NCBI GenBank assembly: GCA_002840165.1
Contig: PGZN01000016.1
Location: 1-43,518, forward strand
Reading direction: 5' to 3'
DNA: 43,518 bases
From: Firmicutes bacterium HGW-Firmicutes-8
GTDB lineage: Bacteria > Bacillota > Thermincolia > Thermincolales > UBA2595
The translations under genes and the position numbers were made by a program. Each line of letters begins with the position of its first letter. Within the stretch, counting starts at the first letter, position 1. The notes beneath the pieces are model-generated. The model was not told the origin of the DNA, searched no databases, and worked only from the letters and a program-made list of their open reading frames with translations. Below are positions 8,078-15,782 of this stretch, piece by piece.

Positions 8078-8929
8078 CTAAAGATTTGACAGGAGTTTTG
8101 GTTTGCGTTTTTCGTAAACCGAAAGTCTTATACCATGCCTGTTTGCCGCTTCGATGGCCGTTCCGACCCCTTGGCCTAACTCGCTGACCCGGTGGCAGTC
8201 GGAACCGACAGTGAAATTTTTAATCCCACTTTTAACCGCAGCACTCAATATTTCCTCACCGGGGTAAAACGGCCCCTGAACGTGGCGCAGGCTGGAGGTA
8301 TTAATCTCCAACCCGGTGCCGTTTTTGAGCATTAGGTCTAACACATCCCCGATATATTCTTCATAAATCTTTTTTATCTCATCACCAAAAAATTTGTGGC
8401 CGTGTCTGCGGTAGATATCGAAATGGCCAATTACATCAAACAGTCCGGTACTGACTGCTTCCTGCAGTGTTTTGTAATACGCGGCGGCAACCTGCCTAAG
8501 CTTTTTCCCGGCAAAGTAAGCCGAACTCTCATTCATCGCTGAAATTGCGATGTGGTCGAGACAGTGGACCGACCCGATAACAAAATCAAAGGGATATTGA
8601 ACTAAAAGCTTTTCAATCTCTCCCTCCAGTCCCAGGTCATAACCCGCTTCCAAACCTGTTTTAACAATAAGCCCTGAACTGGCGTAGGCGGTCGCGCAGG
8701 CCGAGACATCGGCAAAATATCTGTCCACCCACCGGGCAGGATGCATTGGTACTGTTTCCCCACCACACCTGACATACCAGTCGAGGTGTTTTCTGAGTTG
8801 ATCAAATTCATAGTGGGTCGTAAAACATATTTCTTTCAGACCCATCTGCTGTGCCTTCTGACAGTAACTTTCCATTGTAAATGGGTCGGCATCAATGGAA
8901 TAGTCGGGATGAATATGATAGTCAATCAT
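8078..8929 (-). CDS. PHP-family phosphatase, HisJ-like (histidinol-phosphatase)
   Basis: The protein belongs to the PHP metallohydrolases, which use a cluster of histidines and acids to bind two or three metal ions. Visible metal motifs are HIHPDYSIDAD at residues 5-15, TTHYEFD near 38, GSVHCLDH near 120-127, HFDIYRRH near 167 and SDCHR near 246. Length and order match HisJ-type histidinol-phosphate phosphatases of Gram-positive bacteria. The substrate is not proven: no other his genes are in the window, and related PHP enzymes act on other phosphoesters. The gene overlaps the amidase upstream by four bases (ATGA), so the two are co-transcribed. Confidence 0.78.
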   Translation of the reverse strand: MIDYHIHPDYSIDADPFTMESYCQKAQQMGLKEICFTTHYEFDQLRKHLDWYVRCGGETVPMHPARWVDRYFADVSACATAYASSGLIVKTGLEAGYDLGLEGEIEKLLVQYPFDFVIGSVHCLDHIAISAMNESSAYFAGKKLRQVAAAYYKTLQEAVSTGLFDVIGHFDIYRRHGHKFFGDEIKKIYEEYIGDVLDLMLKNGTGLEINTSSLRHVQGPFYPGEEILSAAVKSGIKNFTVGSDCHRVSELGQGVGTAIEAANRHGIRLSVYEKRKPKLLSNL

Positions 8930-9663
8930 TTTTGCTCCTCCGTCCCGCCGTTTGCTGGGGACTCAAGTGCGGCCGCGTATTTCTCCAACCCCTTTAAAAC
9001 CGCGTTAACTACAATGTTTTGTTGTGATATTAAAATTTTCCTGTCATGTTTGTTTGTGATAAACCCGGTTTCCACCAGGACCGATGGCATAATATTTCCT
9101 TTGATAATGGTAAATCTGCTTTGTTCAGCTTCCCTCTTTCTTGGACCCAGCGTATTCAACTGGTTTTGCAGCTCTCGGGCAAGCCTGACAGATTTTTCGT
9201 CTGAATAATAAACAATCCCCCCCGATACGCTTGGATCCTTGCTGCTGTTCGCGTGAATGCTTATCAGGATGTGGCCTTTTTCGGTTAAAGCATAATTTTT
9301 TCTTTTCTCCAGAATAAGCCACCGTTCAAAATATGTCATGCTCTTTTCGGGTACTAAACCAATATTATCCTGCCTTGTCATCTTTACTTTGACACCCTTA
9401 AGTTCAAGCTGTTTTTTTAGAGCCACAGCCAAGTCCATATTCACATCAGCCTCTTGTACTTTACCTGCAATCGCACCTGGATCAGCACCCCCGTGCCCTG
9501 GGTCAATAATAACCGTCTTTCCTTCCAGACCGGGGGTAAATATCTGACGATTCCAAAGTTGTGAAGCAAGGTTATCAGATATCTTAAATAAACCTGCCAA
9601 GACAATAAAGAGAACTACTGCTATCACTATCTTCTTTGAAATGATTATAACCCTTGGCTTCAT
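8926..9663 (-). CDS. N-acetylmuramoyl-L-alanine amidase, CwlD-like
   Basis: An Amidase_3 zinc hydrolase that cleaves the amide between muramic acid and the stem peptide. After a membrane anchor at residues about 11-27, the domain shows the zinc motif DPGHGGADPG at about 54-63, the catalytic or zinc glutamate in KVQEADVNMD, SIHANSS near 135, and the C-terminal LVETGFITN with the second glutamate. At 245 residues and with a single N-terminal anchor it resembles CwlD, which helps make muramic-delta-lactam in spore cortex; no GerD partner is nearby to confirm this. ATG at 9663 is preferred to an upstream GTG because of the GGGGGG site. Confidence 0.87.
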   Translation of the reverse strand: MKPRVIIISKKIVIAVVLFIVLAGLFKISDNLASQLWNRQIFTPGLEGKTVIIDPGHGGADPGAIAGKVQEADVNMDLAVALKKQLELKGVKVKMTRQDNIGLVPEKSMTYFERWLILEKRKNYALTEKGHILISIHANSSKDPSVSGGIVYYSDEKSVRLARELQNQLNTLGPRKREAEQSRFTIIKGNIMPSVLVETGFITNKHDRKILISQQNIVVNAVLKGLEKYAAALESPANGGTEEQK

Positions 9664-9880
9664 TGCCACCCCCCTGACATAAAGGGGTCTCCCCCTCCAA
9701 CCGGTTTTGCCTTTAAGTTATAAACCACTTCGTTAAATGTGGCCGCAATTCCTTCCGAGAAATCTGTAATTAAAAATCGCAACCCTTACAATCACTAGTA
9801 AGATTACGACTGTTTCCCCGCTTCCGGCATAAAGTGTTGAATAAATACCCGCCTCGCAGCACAAGGGGGTAAAAATGTTA

Positions 9881-9902
9881 GTTCGCGCCACTGGGCGCGA
9901 AC
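9881..9902. repeat. REP-like palindrome of the GGTTCGCG type
   Basis: A perfect 9-bp stem GTTCGCGCC / GGCGCGAAC closes a four-base loop ACTG. On the minus strand it is followed by TAACATTTTTAC, so it could act as a weak terminator. The same GTTCGCG...CGCGAAC core occurs at 29077, 29910 and 38717. Confidence 0.8.
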
Positions 9903-10145
9903 CTTCCGATTTTATACATAACCTTGTCTCGAACCTTTCCATACCATCATCATACCAAACATCGTTGCTCCAAGACCCTTCTTACACCGGACTGAGCTGG
10001 AAGCATTCGTAGATTTTATTGCCCACACTGCATTCGGGATAATTGCAACTTTCTATTTGGTTAAATTATCTAAAATTAATGCTGTATAAATAGGTGCCAG
10101 CTGCCAGCAGCTCTATGCCTACGGCTTCGAGAAAAGATAAACTTC

Positions 10146-10370
10146 CACCACAAAGTCTAACGGGCACTGCTCAATGGTCTAAGAGGCACTTAGATAAATT
10201 GGGGGTCTTAAGATCACAAAGAGTCAGAGGTACTGCAAACCAAAGGTTTTCTAGCACAGTTTTGATTTTTTTATTTAGGTTATATGGTTTAATAAAGTAT
10301 GAAATTGCAGCTTTGCTGCGCTAGGGTCTTTCTTGTACCATTAAAAAATGCAGCAAGACCTTTGTGGTAT
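10146..10370. repeat. Dispersed repeat copy (ACCACAAAG ... GGTTTTCTAGCA family)
   Basis: The stretch from accacaaagtctaac through ggttttctagcacagtttt is closely matched by 43396-43518 (shared gctcaatggtctaagag, aagatcacaaagagtcaga and ggttttctagcacagttt). It is more distantly matched by 11226-11312. Its right part (10304-10323) repeats the hairpin text found at 69-93, and 10340-10380 abuts the stop codon of the HAD gene. No reading frame is conserved between copies, so it is non-coding. Confidence 0.8.
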
Positions 10371-10380
10371 ATGGCACCTG

Positions 10381-11094
10381 TCACCTGAAACCTATTTCGC
10401 GGCCCAATATTATAGCCGGTACTTCCCGGATAGATTTTACTGCTATATATTCACCGACAGCTTCTTCCTCTTCAAAATCCCAGGTATTGTGATGAAATAC
10501 ATGGATGCAGTTAAACCCGCTGCGCAGGCCGGGATTGATGTCTCCCTTCATGCTGTTCCCGATAATCCAGGATTTGCCGGGGTTAAGACCGTTTTCTACA
10601 GCTATATCAATATATTCTTGATGAGTCTTGTCAGGTACAATATAAACCGCCTTGAAAAAATCCTTCAGGCCGCTTTCCTTTAGCCGCCACGATTGTATTT
10701 CCGGGTCACCTTTGGTAGCCAAAAACAACGGCCTTTCCACACTCAAACCGGTCACAACTTCTCTCGCCCCGGCAATTAGCTCCGTGGGCTGTTTAAAAAC
10801 CCACCAGCCCAGGTCAGCCATCCACTTCCTGGTTAGCTGACAAACCTCACTGCCGTAATGATTACAATAATATTCATAAGTCTGGATGAGGGCTTCGGGA
10901 AAGCACTCCTTGTGAAATCCCCCGCACTTTAAGACATTACTGATGTCGAACTGATTAAGTATTTCCAGAGATTCCTCGACCGGGAACCCCAACTCCGACA
11001 TCCGGGCGGCAAATCGCTCCTTGGCCCGGTCATAAAAAATTGTAGTTTCCACCAGGGTATCGTCAAAATCAAATATACAGCCTCGTTTATTCAT
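10381..11094 (-). CDS. HAD-superfamily hydrolase
   Basis: A haloacid-dehalogenase-fold phosphatase. Motif I is DFDDTLVE at residues 9-16, with the nucleophile Asp9 and acid Asp11. Motif II lies in FLATKGDPE near 126-134 (Thr in place of the common Ser/Thr-N), and motif III/IV in GNSMKGDINPGLRSG near 185-199. An all-alpha cap sits between motifs I and II, as in PGPase-like subgroup I enzymes. The substrate is unknown and neighbours give no hint. The start has GGGAG upstream. The stop codon falls at the edge of a dispersed repeat, so the last residues may have been changed. Confidence 0.82.
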   Translation of the reverse strand: MNKRGCIFDFDDTLVETTIFYDRAKERFAARMSELGFPVEESLEILNQFDISNVLKCGGFHKECFPEALIQTYEYYCNHYGSEVCQLTRKWMADLGWWVFKQPTELIAGAREVVTGLSVERPLFLATKGDPEIQSWRLKESGLKDFFKAVYIVPDKTHQEYIDIAVENGLNPGKSWIIGNSMKGDINPGLRSGFNCIHVFHHNTWDFEEEEAVGEYIAVKSIREVPAIILGREIGFR

Positions 11095-11131
11095 ACCAAC
11101 TCTCCCGTTATGATATTTAACTAAAAAACCG

Positions 11132-11290
11132 TTTAAATAGCCGCGGATGACGCTGATAAACGCGGATAGGTCTGTGACTAATTTCTGGACGCGGATACGA
11201 CCCGATTCAGATTACAACAAAATCGAACCACAAAGGCTCACTGGCACTACTTTTGGGTCGAAGGGCACAAAGAGACAGTGGTAATACATA
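11132..11290. repeat. Left imperfect inverted repeat of the nuclease/SIR2 island
   Basis: Reading left to right this segment contains tttaaatagccgcggatgac, cgcggata, atcgaaccacaaagg and cacaaagagacagtggtaa. The reverse complement of 12925-13034 contains the same blocks in the same order (tttaaattagccgcagatg, cgcggataaa, attgaaccacaaag, cacaaagaggcagtggtaa). The two copies therefore form long, imperfect inverted repeats around the island. The inner side continues as ordinary dispersed repeat (ggttttctagca at 11297-11308). Confidence 0.75.
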
Positions 11291-11464
11291 CTAACGGTTT
11301 TCTAGCAAAAGTCCTGGGCAAAACAAAAAAACAGCCATGGATTGCACGGATGAACACTGATTAAGATGCCGAGAATTTACTCAAGCTATCAAAAATTACC
11401 AATTTCATTTATAATAGTATTTAGGCGAAAAGACCATGAGAGTATTATTGGAGGGTGCATAGGA

Positions 11465-12601
11465 TTGAGGAATAGGAAAAATAGAATTGGAAGAAATGAT
11501 CCATGCCCTTGTGGAAGTAGTAAGAAATACAAAAAATGTTGCGAAAATAAGGGGGGCAGCCAATCTGAGATTCCTGAAGAAGTTTTTAGGAAAGTTCAGG
11601 AACATGCGAGAGGCCGGTTGATGTGGGAAGAGGGCTATGGTAAAATACGGGAAATTATATCCGCTGACTTTAAAGGACAAAAGTTTGTTGCTGTAGGAGA
11701 TAGACTTCACTATTCGAAAAACTGGAGGACCTTCCCCGATTTCTTGAAGCATTACATAACCGATGTATTAGGCGCGGACTGGGGAAACGCAGAAATTGCT
11801 AAGCCATACAAAGAGCGCCATCAGATTCTGAAATGGTATGATTCTGTTTGCCGATTTCAACAACAACATAAGAAGAATGCTGATGGATTGTACAGCTGTA
11901 TTCCTAACGGTATTTTTGCAGCCTATTTACTTCTTGCTTATGATCTATACGTTTTGCGACAAAATGCTTCTTTACAGGCTGAAGTTATACGTCGGCTAAA
12001 GAATAAGGAGAAGTATCAAAGCGCACGTTATGAGTTGTATGTAGCTGCAACATGTTGTCGGGCTGGATTCGAAATACAATACGAAGATGAAACTGATGTA
12101 ACAAAAAAGCATCCGGAATTTATTGCAACCCATCGGGAAACAGGACAAAAGATTACTGTTGAGGCGAAAAGTCGCCATCGTCCTGGAGTATTAGGATACC
12201 AAGGGGATAAACAAAATGATGAAGGCGAAATTAAGGCTGGTATTGGAAGATTATTAAGGAAAGCTCTTCAAAAACCAACCGATTATCCTTTTGTGATTTT
12301 CATAGACTTAAACCTTCCTCCATTGTCTCAAGATTTATCTCAAGAACCTTGGGTTAAAGAAATAATGGATACTGTTAGTCAAATTGGTGACGATACAATG
12401 CGGGACTATTTCAATTTGATTGTGTTTACGAATCATCCTCATCATTATGGTTATGAAACGAAGCCAGACCCAAAGAAGGATACCATATCGGTATTCAGTC
12501 AAAGTCCTGCAATAATTCCCGAACATCCTGACGCTATTTTGAATTTACATAAAGCAGCCCTGCAATATGGTAGAATCCCCAATTCTTTTCCCAATAATTA
12601 A
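11465..12601 (+). CDS. SEC-C motif protein with a PD-(D/E)XK nuclease-like domain
   Basis: A 378-residue protein. The start is taken as TTG at 11465 because GGAGGG lies nine bases upstream; an ATG at 11366 has no ribosome site and its extra residues lie in repeat-derived sequence. Residues 11-26 form a SEC-C zinc motif (Cys14, Cys16, Cys25, Cys26 in NDPCPCGSSKKYKKCC). After a helical middle, residues 185-240 look like a restriction-endonuclease fold, with Glu190 in RYELYVAA, Glu218 in HPEFIA and Glu233/Lys235 in ITVEAKSR as a possible active site. The remainder is unassigned. The gene is on the plus strand, A+T-richer than its neighbours, and shares an inverted-repeat-bounded island with a broken SIR2-like gene, suggesting a transferred, perhaps defence-related gene. 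The nuclease assignment is inferred from motifs only. Confidence 0.72.
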   Translation: MRNRKNRIGRNDPCPCGSSKKYKKCCENKGGSQSEIPEEVFRKVQEHARGRLMWEEGYGKIREIISADFKGQKFVAVGDRLHYSKNWRTFPDFLKHYITDVLGADWGNAEIAKPYKERHQILKWYDSVCRFQQQHKKNADGLYSCIPNGIFAAYLLLAYDLYVLRQNASLQAEVIRRLKNKEKYQSARYELYVAATCCRAGFEIQYEDETDVTKKHPEFIATHRETGQKITVEAKSRHRPGVLGYQGDKQNDEGEIKAGIGRLLRKALQKPTDYPFVIFIDLNLPPLSQDLSQEPWVKEIMDTVSQIGDDTMRDYFNLIVFTNHPHHYGYETKPDPKKDTISVFSQSPAIIPEHPDAILNLHKAALQYGRIPNSFPNN

Positions 12602-12717
12602 TTGATAAGTTGGAACGGAATGCAGGAGCAAAAATCGCGCTCAGCCGGTGGGATGTGGAAAATTTCGTTTAGCCTATAATTGGTGAAATTACAGGTAGTC
12701 TTAGGGAAGTGAAAAAG

Positions 12718-12954
12718 ATGAGAAGAAAAGTAAATGTTTTCGTCTTCGGTGCCGGAGCCTCACATCACTTAGATGGACCTCTGACATTCGAGTTCGTTGA
12801 AAAGGGAATCTTTATGTTATGTAAAAAAGATCTTTTTGGCATTTCTCAAAACAGTTTTTATAAAGTTGTTGAGTTAATAGATATTTTGTATAACAAGAAT
12901 CTTGCGAATGAAGTTGAAATATGCGTTACCACTGCCTCTTTGTGGTCTTTGTGA
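12718..12954 (+). pseudogene. Truncated SIR2-like protein, N-terminal fragment
   Basis: Only 78 residues remain. The beginning NVFVFGAGASHHLDGPLT carries the GAGAS nucleotide-binding loop (residues 11-15) found at the start of SIR2-like domains, common in antiphage NAD-degrading proteins. Normal proteins of this kind are several hundred residues long. Homologous-looking sequence stops near LANEVEI, and the last ten codons (to SLWSL) are read from the right inverted repeat that begins at 12925. The simplest reading is that the 3' part was lost when the repeat arrived or recombined. ATG at 12718 follows a purine-rich AGGGAAG site; a GTG three codons earlier is possible. Confidence 0.65.
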
Positions 12955-13034
12955 ACTTTGTGGTTCAATATTTATATTTTATCCGCGTCGGTCCCAATCT
13001 GCGTGCATCCGTTCCATCTGCGGCTAATTTAAAG
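12925..13034. repeat. Right imperfect inverted repeat of the nuclease/SIR2 island
   Basis: The partner of the repeat at 11132-11290 in opposite orientation, with gttaccactgcctctttgtg, gtggttcaat, tttatccgcg and cggctaatttaaa as the matching blocks. It begins inside the reading frame of the SIR2 fragment. Confidence 0.75.
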
Positions 13035-13240
13035 TTTTTTCAGCTGACAGAGCAACACTATGTTGGGTAGAAAGCAGTTCTCGTATGACCTGAGACTGTT
13101 TTTTTGTTTTAGTAAATATTTTATTTAAATTGCAACTTGGTTGGGAAGAAGGATTTAGTAATCGTTGCCGCTTACTCTCTGTGCCCTCTTACCCGGGTTC
13201 GATGAATCAAAGTAATGCTCTGTGTCCTCTGTGTTATCTG
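13035..13240. repeat. Further repeat-like sequence right of the island
   Basis: Bases 13178-13250 contain ctctgtgccctctta and ctctgtgtcctctgtgttatc, the reverse-orientation form of the cacaaagag / cacagag dispersed family. A short plus-strand frame here is not conserved with other copies. Nothing else is recognisable. Confidence 0.5.
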
Positions 13241-13660
13241 TTACGCCTTTTTTATCATGTCCCAGAATTGGCGGCCGTCGGAGTCTTCGGGGAACATGTT
13301 CATTATCATCAGGTAAGTATTGACTATTAAACCTTCTAACCAAATCCCGCTTAATACTACTTCCCCTGAAAGCATAAACATTAGAAGGGAGACAAGCACC
13401 AGACTGAGGTGAGCTATAATGCCTGATAAATGCACCAGTCCCCTTTTCAAGAGGTAGTATTTTGTGCCCTTCGGAATCAGCACATCAACATACCCCTTAC
13501 CCCTACCGGGTATGGTAATAAGGCGGTATCTCTTGACCTCGAGCCTGCAAATAAAAGCAGACCACAGATGAAACAATTCATGCACAAAAAGGGATATAAA
13601 TATCCAGGCCGCCAAGGCAGCTATCCATATCAGGACCGACGCCATTAAGACTAGCAGCAA
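13241..13660 (-). CDS. Small M50-like (site-2-protease type) membrane protein
   Basis: A protein of about 139 residues, with an N-terminal hydrophobic helix that carries the zinc motif HELFH (residues 27-31, HExxH) and a C-terminal NMFPEDSDG (121-129) that fits the third zinc-ligand motif NxxPxxxxDG of site-2 proteases with one residue fewer. Two further hydrophobic segments lie between. It is much shorter than typical M50 enzymes but contains the catalytic core. The start is probably TTG at 13660, since GGAGGAGAGG lies directly upstream while an ATG at 13675 has no site. It sits alone between the CODH operon terminator and the island; its substrate is unknown. Confidence 0.75.
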   Translation of the reverse strand: MLLVLMASVLIWIAALAAWIFISLFVHELFHLWSAFICRLEVKRYRLITIPGRGKGYVDVLIPKGTKYYLLKRGLVHLSGIIAHLSLVLVSLLMFMLSGEVVLSGIWLEGLIVNTYLMIMNMFPEDSDGRQFWDMIKKA

Positions 13661-13683
13661 AACCCTCTCCTCCATAGACGATA

Positions 13684-13717
13684 TAAAAAATAAATCAGTG
13701 TAGATACCACTGATTTA
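13684..13717 (-). terminator. Terminator at the end of the CODH/ACS operon
   Basis: On the minus strand, TAAATCAGTG and CACTGATTTA form a 10-bp stem with a seven-base loop, followed by TTTTTTATA. It lies about 80 bases past the stop of the last operon gene. A second copy of the aaatcag text (13766-13795) partly overlaps the gene end. Confidence 0.8.
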
Positions 13718-13794
13718 TCAAACTATTAATATCTTTGTTTATAACAAAAATAATGGTTGTGCTCTGATAAATCAGCGGGTTATCCTACTGATTA

Positions 13795-14832
13795 TCAAAC
13801 GACCAAAAACTTTACGGCCGCGCCGGCCGCTGCTTTGGCCTGCTCCGTGCTTTGAGGAATGTCTTTTGGTGATTGGCAGGCTCCGGCAATAAATACCCCA
13901 GGTTGTTTCGTTCCGACCGGGTTTAAGCTCGTAACCCGGAAGAAACCGTGCTCGTCAGTTTCCACATCAAGCATAGAGGCCAGTTTTTGGGTATCCTCAC
14001 AGGGTGTAATAGCTGCCGACAAGACAATCAAATCAAATTTATCTTCGATAGCCTCACCGGTCAAGGAATTGGCATACCTTACCGTTAACCGGTCATAGGG
14101 AAAACCAAATATCTTAGCCGGGATACCCCTGACAAATTGGATTTTATCATCTTCCTTAGCAGATTTAATAAACTCGTCAAAGTCTTTGCCAAATGTCTGA
14201 AAATCCATATAGAAGATAGTCAGCTCAGCATCCGTAAGCTCTGAACGAATCAGTTTGGCGAGTTTGGAAGCGTACATACAGCAAACCTTGGAACAATAGT
14301 TATTGCCAAAGGCCAAATCCCTACTGCCTACACACTGGATAAACCCAATACTCTTAACTTCTCCGTAAGCAGCAGTAAGGGAACCCTTTTCACGGATGGC
14401 CTGTTCTAATTCCAAACCTGTAATTACATTTTTCTCTCTATCATAGGCGAATTCGCCTTTGCGGGCAGCGTCCAACGGTTTGAAACCGGTAGCTACGATA
14501 ATAGCTCCAACTTCCAACTCAGTTACCTGACCCTCGTTAGTATTGACCTTTGCCCTGTAACTCCCAGACTGTCCGGAAACCCCAATTAATTCACTACCAC
14601 AGAAAACGGTGATTAGGGGATTTTTCTCGACGTGCATTTTGGCCTGAGGTACAAGGCATGCGGAACATTTGGCGCATTTATCAGTAGCTTTGCAGCAGTA
14701 AGTGTAAGCCCAGCCTCCGATATCGGCGGCTTTCTCGACCAAATACACTTCAAATCCTTTGGCCGCTGCTTCCAGGGCGCCGGTCATCCCGGCAACCCCG
14801 CCACCTAAAACGAGAACTTTTTGTTTTTGCAA
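13795..14832 (-). CDS. HdrA-like FAD/iron-sulfur oxidoreductase (short form)
   Basis: This belongs to the flavin subunit family of heterodisulfide reductase (HdrA, also QmoA). It has the FAD-binding GGGVAG at residues 10-15, a cysteine cluster with Cys46, Cys47, Cys53, Cys56 and Cys59, and the HdrA hallmark FIQCVGSRD ... NYCSKVCCMYASK (Cys167, Cys180, Cys184, Cys185) that binds a 4Fe-4S cluster. At 345 residues it lacks the C-terminal ferredoxin domains of full HdrA. The start is TTG at 14832: GGAGGGG lies six bases before it, whereas the upstream GTG at 14847 lies too close to and overlaps that site. It is the last gene of the CODH/ACS operon, after metF, so it likely handles electrons for methylene-THF reduction. 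A QmoA-like role is an alternative. Confidence 0.85.
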   Translation of the reverse strand: MQKQKVLVLGGGVAGMTGALEAAAKGFEVYLVEKAADIGGWAYTYCCKATDKCAKCSACLVPQAKMHVEKNPLITVFCGSELIGVSGQSGSYRAKVNTNEGQVTELEVGAIIVATGFKPLDAARKGEFAYDREKNVITGLELEQAIREKGSLTAAYGEVKSIGFIQCVGSRDLAFGNNYCSKVCCMYASKLAKLIRSELTDAELTIFYMDFQTFGKDFDEFIKSAKEDDKIQFVRGIPAKIFGFPYDRLTVRYANSLTGEAIEDKFDLIVLSAAITPCEDTQKLASMLDVETDEHGFFRVTSLNPVGTKQPGVFIAGACQSPKDIPQSTEQAKAAAGAAVKFLVV

Positions 14833-14864
14833 TTTGTTCCCCTCCACTTAAGGCATGTGTCGGT

Positions 14865-15782
14865 TTATACTTCCGGTCTGGGAGCTAAACCGGCCCGTTG
14901 ACAAATCTCCGGGACCTTTTCTTCCCAAGCTATAGCCATAATATGAACACCGGCAATACCTTCCATTTTCTTCAGGCGCTCAATTTGTTCAATGGCAATC
15001 TGAAGGCCTTCGGCTTTAACATCCTCGGCTTTTTCCAACCGTTCAATAAGATCGTCTGATACCATCATCCCAGCCACGAACTTCTTCATATATTTAGCGG
15101 CCTTTACAGACTTAATCGGAGTAATCCCACCCAGAATCTTAATTCTCTTATGCAGCCCGCGGGCCCTGACAAGTTCCATCCAGCGCTCAAACCGCTCCAT
15201 ATCAAGAATACACTGAGTCTGACAGAAGTCAGCCCCGGCATCAGCCTTTTTCTCGAGACGGGTTACCCGGAATTCAAACGGATCAGCAAAGGGGTTGGCA
15301 GCACAGCCGATAAATAATTGCGGCGGCTCATCCTTCATCTGCTCACCGTTGGCAAAATAGCCTTTGCGCATCCCATCAAGAATTTGTATTAATTGAATTG
15401 AATCAACATCAAAGACGTTTTTAGCTGTCGGGTGGTTACCAAACTTTTGGTGGTCTCCGGAAAGACACAGGACATTTTTCATTCCCAGGGCAGAGGCGCC
15501 TAAAATGTCACTCTGCGCCGCAATCCGGTTACGGTCCCGGCAAACAATCTGGATGTTTGGCTCCAAACCTTCTTCCAACAGAATCTTGCCTGCAGCTATA
15601 CTGGAAAGGCGTACTATAGCAGTCTGGTTATCGGTAAGGTTGAATGACTCGCACCAACCTTTAAGCATTTTTGCATGGTGGCGAACTATCTCACCATTGC
15701 AGCTCTTGGGCGGACCAATTTCGCCGGTCACGACGAAATTTCCACTTTCACACATTCTTTGAAGTTTACTTGCCGCTTTCAA
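14865..15782 (-). CDS. metF: 5,10-methylenetetrahydrofolate reductase (MetF)
   Basis: A flavin-dependent TIM-barrel enzyme that reduces methylene-THF to methyl-THF, the last step of the methyl branch before AcsE. The N-terminal GNFVVTGEIGPPKS contains the catalytic glutamate region, FNLTDNQTAIVRLS the folate loop, and LCLSGDHQ and DFCQTQ typical barrel strands. The length of 305 residues is normal for the acetogen-type MetF that works with MetV. It starts with TTG at 15782, overlapping metV by 17 bases, with GGGAGG nine bases upstream, so coupling to metV is expected. No NADH-binding partner is encoded nearby; electrons probably come through the adjacent HdrA/MvhD proteins. Confidence 0.92.
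   Translation of the reverse strand: MKAASKLQRMCESGNFVVTGEIGPPKSCNGEIVRHHAKMLKGWCESFNLTDNQTAIVRLSSIAAGKILLEEGLEPNIQIVCRDRNRIAAQSDILGASALGMKNVLCLSGDHQKFGNHPTAKNVFDVDSIQLIQILDGMRKGYFANGEQMKDEPPQLFIGCAANPFADPFEFRVTRLEKKADAGADFCQTQCILDMERFERWMELVRARGLHKRIKILGGITPIKSVKAAKYMKKFVAGMMVSDDLIERLEKAEDVKAEGLQIAIEQIERLKKMEGIAGVHIMAIAWEEKVPEICQRAGLAPRPEV

Larger units (their letters stand above)
9664..10380. other. Gene-free stretch holding a palindrome and dispersed repeats
   Basis: About 700 bases without a credible gene. It contains the palindrome at 9881-9902 and the dispersed repeat block at about 10146-10370. Between them, bases 9780-9880 show no recognisable feature. The upstream region of the amidase gene lies at the left end. 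Confidence 0.6.

Noticed and set aside
11366..11464. N-terminal extension of the SEC-C protein from the upstream ATG
   Set aside because: No ribosome site there; TTG at 11465 has GGAGGG at good spacing and the extension lies beside repeat sequence.
13130..13330. Plus-strand frame of 66 codons right of the island
   Set aside because: Composed of dispersed repeat sequence and the antisense of the M50-like gene.
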